Shown piece by piece: positions 6,142 to 7,918 of a stretch of DNA of 7,918 bases. The stretch's first letter is position 1. Each line of letters begins with the position of its first letter. The notes under the pieces were generated by a model. It was not told the DNA's origin. It did no database searches and saw only the letters and a list, made by a program, of their open reading frames with translations. Made by a program: the position numbers and the translations under genes. Origin of the DNA: Sedimentisphaerales bacterium (GTDB lineage Bacteria; Planctomycetota; Phycisphaerae; Sedimentisphaerales; Anaerobacaceae); the NCBI GenBank assembly GCA_030630905.1, contig DAOVMB010000093.1:1-7918 (forward strand). The letters run 5' to 3'.

Positions 6142-7236
6142 ATGTTGGCATCAGAGAGCCAGCCGAAAGGCAAACTGCATTCGTGTTTGACCATCGACGT
6201 TGAGGATTGGTTTCACATTTTGGACAGCCCCGCTGTGCCGGGCATCGAGCATTGGACTTCTCTCGAATCTCGGATCGAGAGAAATCTCGAAGAGTTGTTG
6301 GCTGTACTCGACTCCTTTTCGGTGAAAGTCACTTTCTTCTGGTTAGGGTGGCTTGCCGAGCGGCATAAGAATTTGGTATGTATGTGCCGAGACTCCGGCC
6401 ATGAAATAGCCAGCCACGGCTACGCGCACGTTCTGGCGTATGAAGTCGGACCGAACGCATTTCGAGAAGATATTACGCTGGCCAGGGATATTTTGGAAAA
6501 TACAATCGGAGACCAAATCAGAGGCTTCCGAGCACCCGGTTTTAGCATTACCAAGAAGGCGCCATGGGCCTTCGATGTGATTAAGGAATCGGGCTATCAA
6601 TACGACTCAAGTGTATTTCCCGCTTCACGGGGACACGGTGGGATTGCGGATTCACCTCTGGGACCTTACTTTATCGAGACTCGGAGCGGACACCTGCTCG
6701 AGATTCCAATGTCAATTGTCAAAATCTTCGGTCATAGGACAAGTTTATTTGGTGGCGGGTACTTAAGGTTGGCCAACAAACTGATGATAAAGTGGGGAAT
6801 AGACAAATTGCAAACAGCAGGTCGGCCGTTAATTATCTATGTTCATCCTCGCGAGATCGATCCGGCCCACCCTCATTTGCCGCTGAGCTTATTGAGGCAA
6901 TTCAAATGTTACGTGAACCTCAGCAGCACATTGCCCAAGTTGAAATGGTTATGCAAAAACTATGCCTTATTCACCATGCTCGAGATGGTCGAGAATTACA
7001 TAAGGTCGTTCTATCTTGAGAGCAGGATGATTCCCGTCATGCGTCTGCGAAACAATCAGGCTTCCGGTGAACTTTCGCCTGAATCCGAAGAACGCACGTA
7101 CCCAGCCAATCCCGAAACGTTCCGTAACAGACTCCTGCTTGTAGAGAGAGCAATGGCAGACTTTCTCGGCCCGCTCAGCCCGGCGTTCTCCCCTGACACA
7201 GAATCCTCCGGCATTGAAGCCAATGCCAAACTCTAA
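6142..7236 (+). CDS. Polysaccharide deacetylase, XrtA system-associated (NodB domain plus DUF3473)
   Basis: This 364-residue protein carries a NodB-type carbohydrate esterase 4 domain, which removes N-acetyl groups from sugar polymers or precursors, fused to the DUF3473-type region seen in exosortase-associated deacetylases (TIGR03006 as I recall it). The N-terminal motif is LTIDVEDWFH (16-25; D19, E21, D22), followed by VTFFWLGWLAERH (63-75), the metal-binding H-x3-H in SHGYAH (H92, H96), FRAPGFSI (129-136), YDSSVFP (154-160) and LEIPMS (186-191). Then come SLFGGGYLRL (201-210) and IYVHPREIDP (232-241; H235), hallmark blocks of the family. All catalytic residues I can check are present. After about residue 285 the protein continues for roughly 75 residues, which is longer than I expect; that tail is Pro/Ser/Glu-rich in parts (310-325, 343-356). 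There is no signal peptide, as is common in this subgroup, so it may act on a cytoplasmic precursor. Confidence 0.92.
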   Translation: MLASESQPKGKLHSCLTIDVEDWFHILDSPAVPGIEHWTSLESRIERNLEELLAVLDSFSVKVTFFWLGWLAERHKNLVCMCRDSGHEIASHGYAHVLAYEVGPNAFREDITLARDILENTIGDQIRGFRAPGFSITKKAPWAFDVIKESGYQYDSSVFPASRGHGGIADSPLGPYFIETRSGHLLEIPMSIVKIFGHRTSLFGGGYLRLANKLMIKWGIDKLQTAGRPLIIYVHPREIDPAHPHLPLSLLRQFKCYVNLSSTLPKLKWLCKNYALFTMLEMVENYIRSFYLESRMIPVMRLRNNQASGELSPESEERTYPANPETFRNRLLLVERAMADFLGPLSPAFSPDTESSGIEANAKL

Positions 7237-7369
7237 CGTGTGATAACCGGTATCTATCTGAAGAATTGTGCTTTCGTAAACGTCAAGAAATCCAATATCG
7301 TAATTGGAGTAAAAAAAACCTGGCTATGGACAACGTAATGATTAACGGCGAATCTGCAAAATAACATGC

Positions 7370-7398
7370 TTGACATGTGTATATACCTATCATATACT
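7370..7398 (+). promoter_or_regulatory. Near-consensus sigma70 promoter
   Basis: TTGACA (7370-7375) and TATACT (7393-7398) are separated by exactly 17 bp, giving 6/6 and 5/6 matches to the vegetative consensus. Transcription would start near 7405 and run into the DHH phosphoesterase gene. An inverted repeat ACATG-N5-CATGT (7364-7378) covers the -35 box and could be an operator. It is much better than any other promoter candidate I found in the window. Confidence 0.75.
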
Positions 7399-7524
7399 TA
7401 ATCAATCCCTTTTAAAGATGTTCTTAGCCGAGCGAATAGAAGCTGAATTGAGGCCATCAACAAAATATTGAGGTATGTCTCGTTTATGGCACATTCAGTA
7501 TACCGAGCGCACATTTTGTATTGC

Positions 7525-7530
7525 AAAGGA
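7525..7530 (+). promoter_or_regulatory. Ribosome-binding site of the DHH phosphoesterase gene
   Basis: AAAGGA lies 7 nt before the ATG at 7538. An in-frame ATG at 7475 would add 21 residues, but the GAGG before it is only 1 nt away, too close to work well, and the added residues do not fit the family's N-terminus. Confidence 0.6.
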
Positions 7531-7537
7531 TTTGTAT

Positions 7538-7918
7538 ATGGTAAGCAATGACAATTTTAAAAAAGCAATAGATCTAATCAGCAAATCCAAGTGTATCTTG
7601 ATCACGACACATACGAAACCCGATGGCGATGCCTGCGGGTGCGTTACGGCGATGTGTGAGTCGCTGGAAGCTCTCGGCAAGAATGTCACGCCGCTGCTGC
7701 TTTCGGCGGCGCCGCAGTGGTATGAGTTTTTGTTCACCGAAAAGCCTGCCGTCCTCGGCGAAGATGTCCAGATCGACGATCTGACAGCAGGGCGGTTCGG
7801 TCAATTCGATCTGATTCTCATTGTCGATACCAACAGCCACAGCCAACTGGTGAAATTCAACGACTACCTCAAGCAAAACGACAAGCCGGTCATGGTCCTC
7901 GACCATCACGAAACATCC
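7538..7918 (+). CDS. DHH-family phosphoesterase, NrnA-like (5' part only)
   Basis: The first 127 codons of a gene that leaves the window with no stop. The DHH fold is clear from its motifs in order: ITTHTKPDGDACG (22-34; H25, D29, D31), a central LILIVDTNS (92-100; D97) and LDHHETS (121-127), with the name-giving D122-H123-H124. This arrangement matches the N-terminal half of NrnA-type enzymes, which degrade short oligoribonucleotides and in many bacteria also dephosphorylate 3'-phosphoadenosine 5'-phosphate; related proteins cleave cyclic dinucleotides. The DHHA1 part should follow beyond 7918. The gene has its own strong promoter and a leader of about 130 nt, so it is probably not part of the polysaccharide operon. 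Substrate choice among the DHH subfamilies cannot be settled from this half, so I give no gene symbol. Confidence 0.88.
   Translation, partial: MVSNDNFKKAIDLISKSKCILITTHTKPDGDACGCVTAMCESLEALGKNVTPLLLSAAPQWYEFLFTEKPAVLGEDVQIDDLTAGRFGQFDLILIVDTNSHSQLVKFNDYLKQNDKPVMVLDHHETS

Larger units (their letters stand above)
7237..7537 (+). other. 301-bp intergenic region between the polysaccharide genes and the phosphoesterase gene
   Basis: No gene is supported here. It holds a weak 6-bp inverted repeat (TCCAAT 7292-7297, ATTGGA 7304-7309) followed by a run of A, not T, so it is not a standard terminator for the + strand. It then holds a strong promoter (7370-7398) and a leader of about 130 nt. The leader has two direct repeats: ATTGAGG at 7447-7453 and 7467-7473, and CCGAGCG at 7428-7434 and 7503-7509. 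Short frames such as 7418-7471 (17 codons) and 7486-7551 (21 codons, overlapping the next start) lack ribosome-binding sites. Confidence 0.7.

Noticed and set aside
7292..7317. Inverted repeat TCCAAT/ATTGGA near a homopolymer run, considered as the terminator of the polysaccharide genes
   Set aside because: The run after it on the + strand is A, not T, and for the - strand the T-run would come before the hairpin. The stem is short and weak.
7487..7505. TGGCAC as a sigma54 -24 element, sought because some PEP-CTERM genes use RpoN
   Set aside because: There is no TTGC-type -12 element at the required spacing.
7574..7909. Long open frame on the - strand opposite the DHH phosphoesterase gene
   Set aside because: It is the antisense shadow of a clear DHH-domain coding frame and encodes no recognisable motif.

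Overview
The window reads as a block of cell-envelope and exopolysaccharide genes from a Gram-negative bacterium, all on the + strand, followed by the start of an unrelated housekeeping gene. Two proteins look like members of families that travel with the exosortase (XrtA)/PEP-CTERM system: a FemAB-like protein (4082-5107) and a polysaccharide deacetylase with a C-terminal DUF3473-type part (6142-7236). No exosortase and no PEP-CTERM substrate lies in the window, so that link rests on these two accessory families. A planctomycete-type (Phycisphaerae-like) host is my best guess from the style of the DHH phosphoesterase and the mix of genes. It is a guess from memory, not a placement.

Layout. 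Positions 3-68 may be the last codons of an upstream gene, overlapping the next start as ATGA. Then come a GT4 glycosyltransferase (65-1222), a GNAT-type acyltransferase (1285-2340, or from 1225), a membrane-anchored atypical kinase of the Kdo-kinase/InaA type (2330-3304), a cysteine-rich protein of an uncharacterised conserved family (3412-3975), the FemAB-like protein (4082-5107), a metallophosphoesterase (5180-6061) and the deacetylase (6142-7236). The first three genes are tightly packed. The later ones are separated by 60-118 bp, three of them with strong Shine-Dalgarno sequences. I see no convincing internal promoter or terminator, so one long transcript is plausible. A 35-codon basic reading frame with a strong ribosome-binding site (3945-4052) straddles the end of the cysteine-rich gene.

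The 301-bp gap 7237-7537 holds a near-consensus sigma70 promoter (TTGACA, 17 bp, TATACT) with a small inverted repeat over the -35 box. It also holds a leader of about 130 nt before a DHH-family phosphoesterase (NrnA-like) that runs off the window at 7918. This gap probably marks the boundary between the polysaccharide locus and the next transcription unit.

Working together (inference): the glycosyltransferase adds sugars to a glycan or lipid-linked precursor. The GNAT and FemAB-like proteins could add acyl or aminoacyl groups, the deacetylase could remove N-acetyl groups, and the kinase and phosphoesterase could add or remove phosphate on a sugar or glycolipid. The least understood parts are the cysteine-rich protein, the kinase beside it, and the phosphoesterase with two substituted motif histidines.
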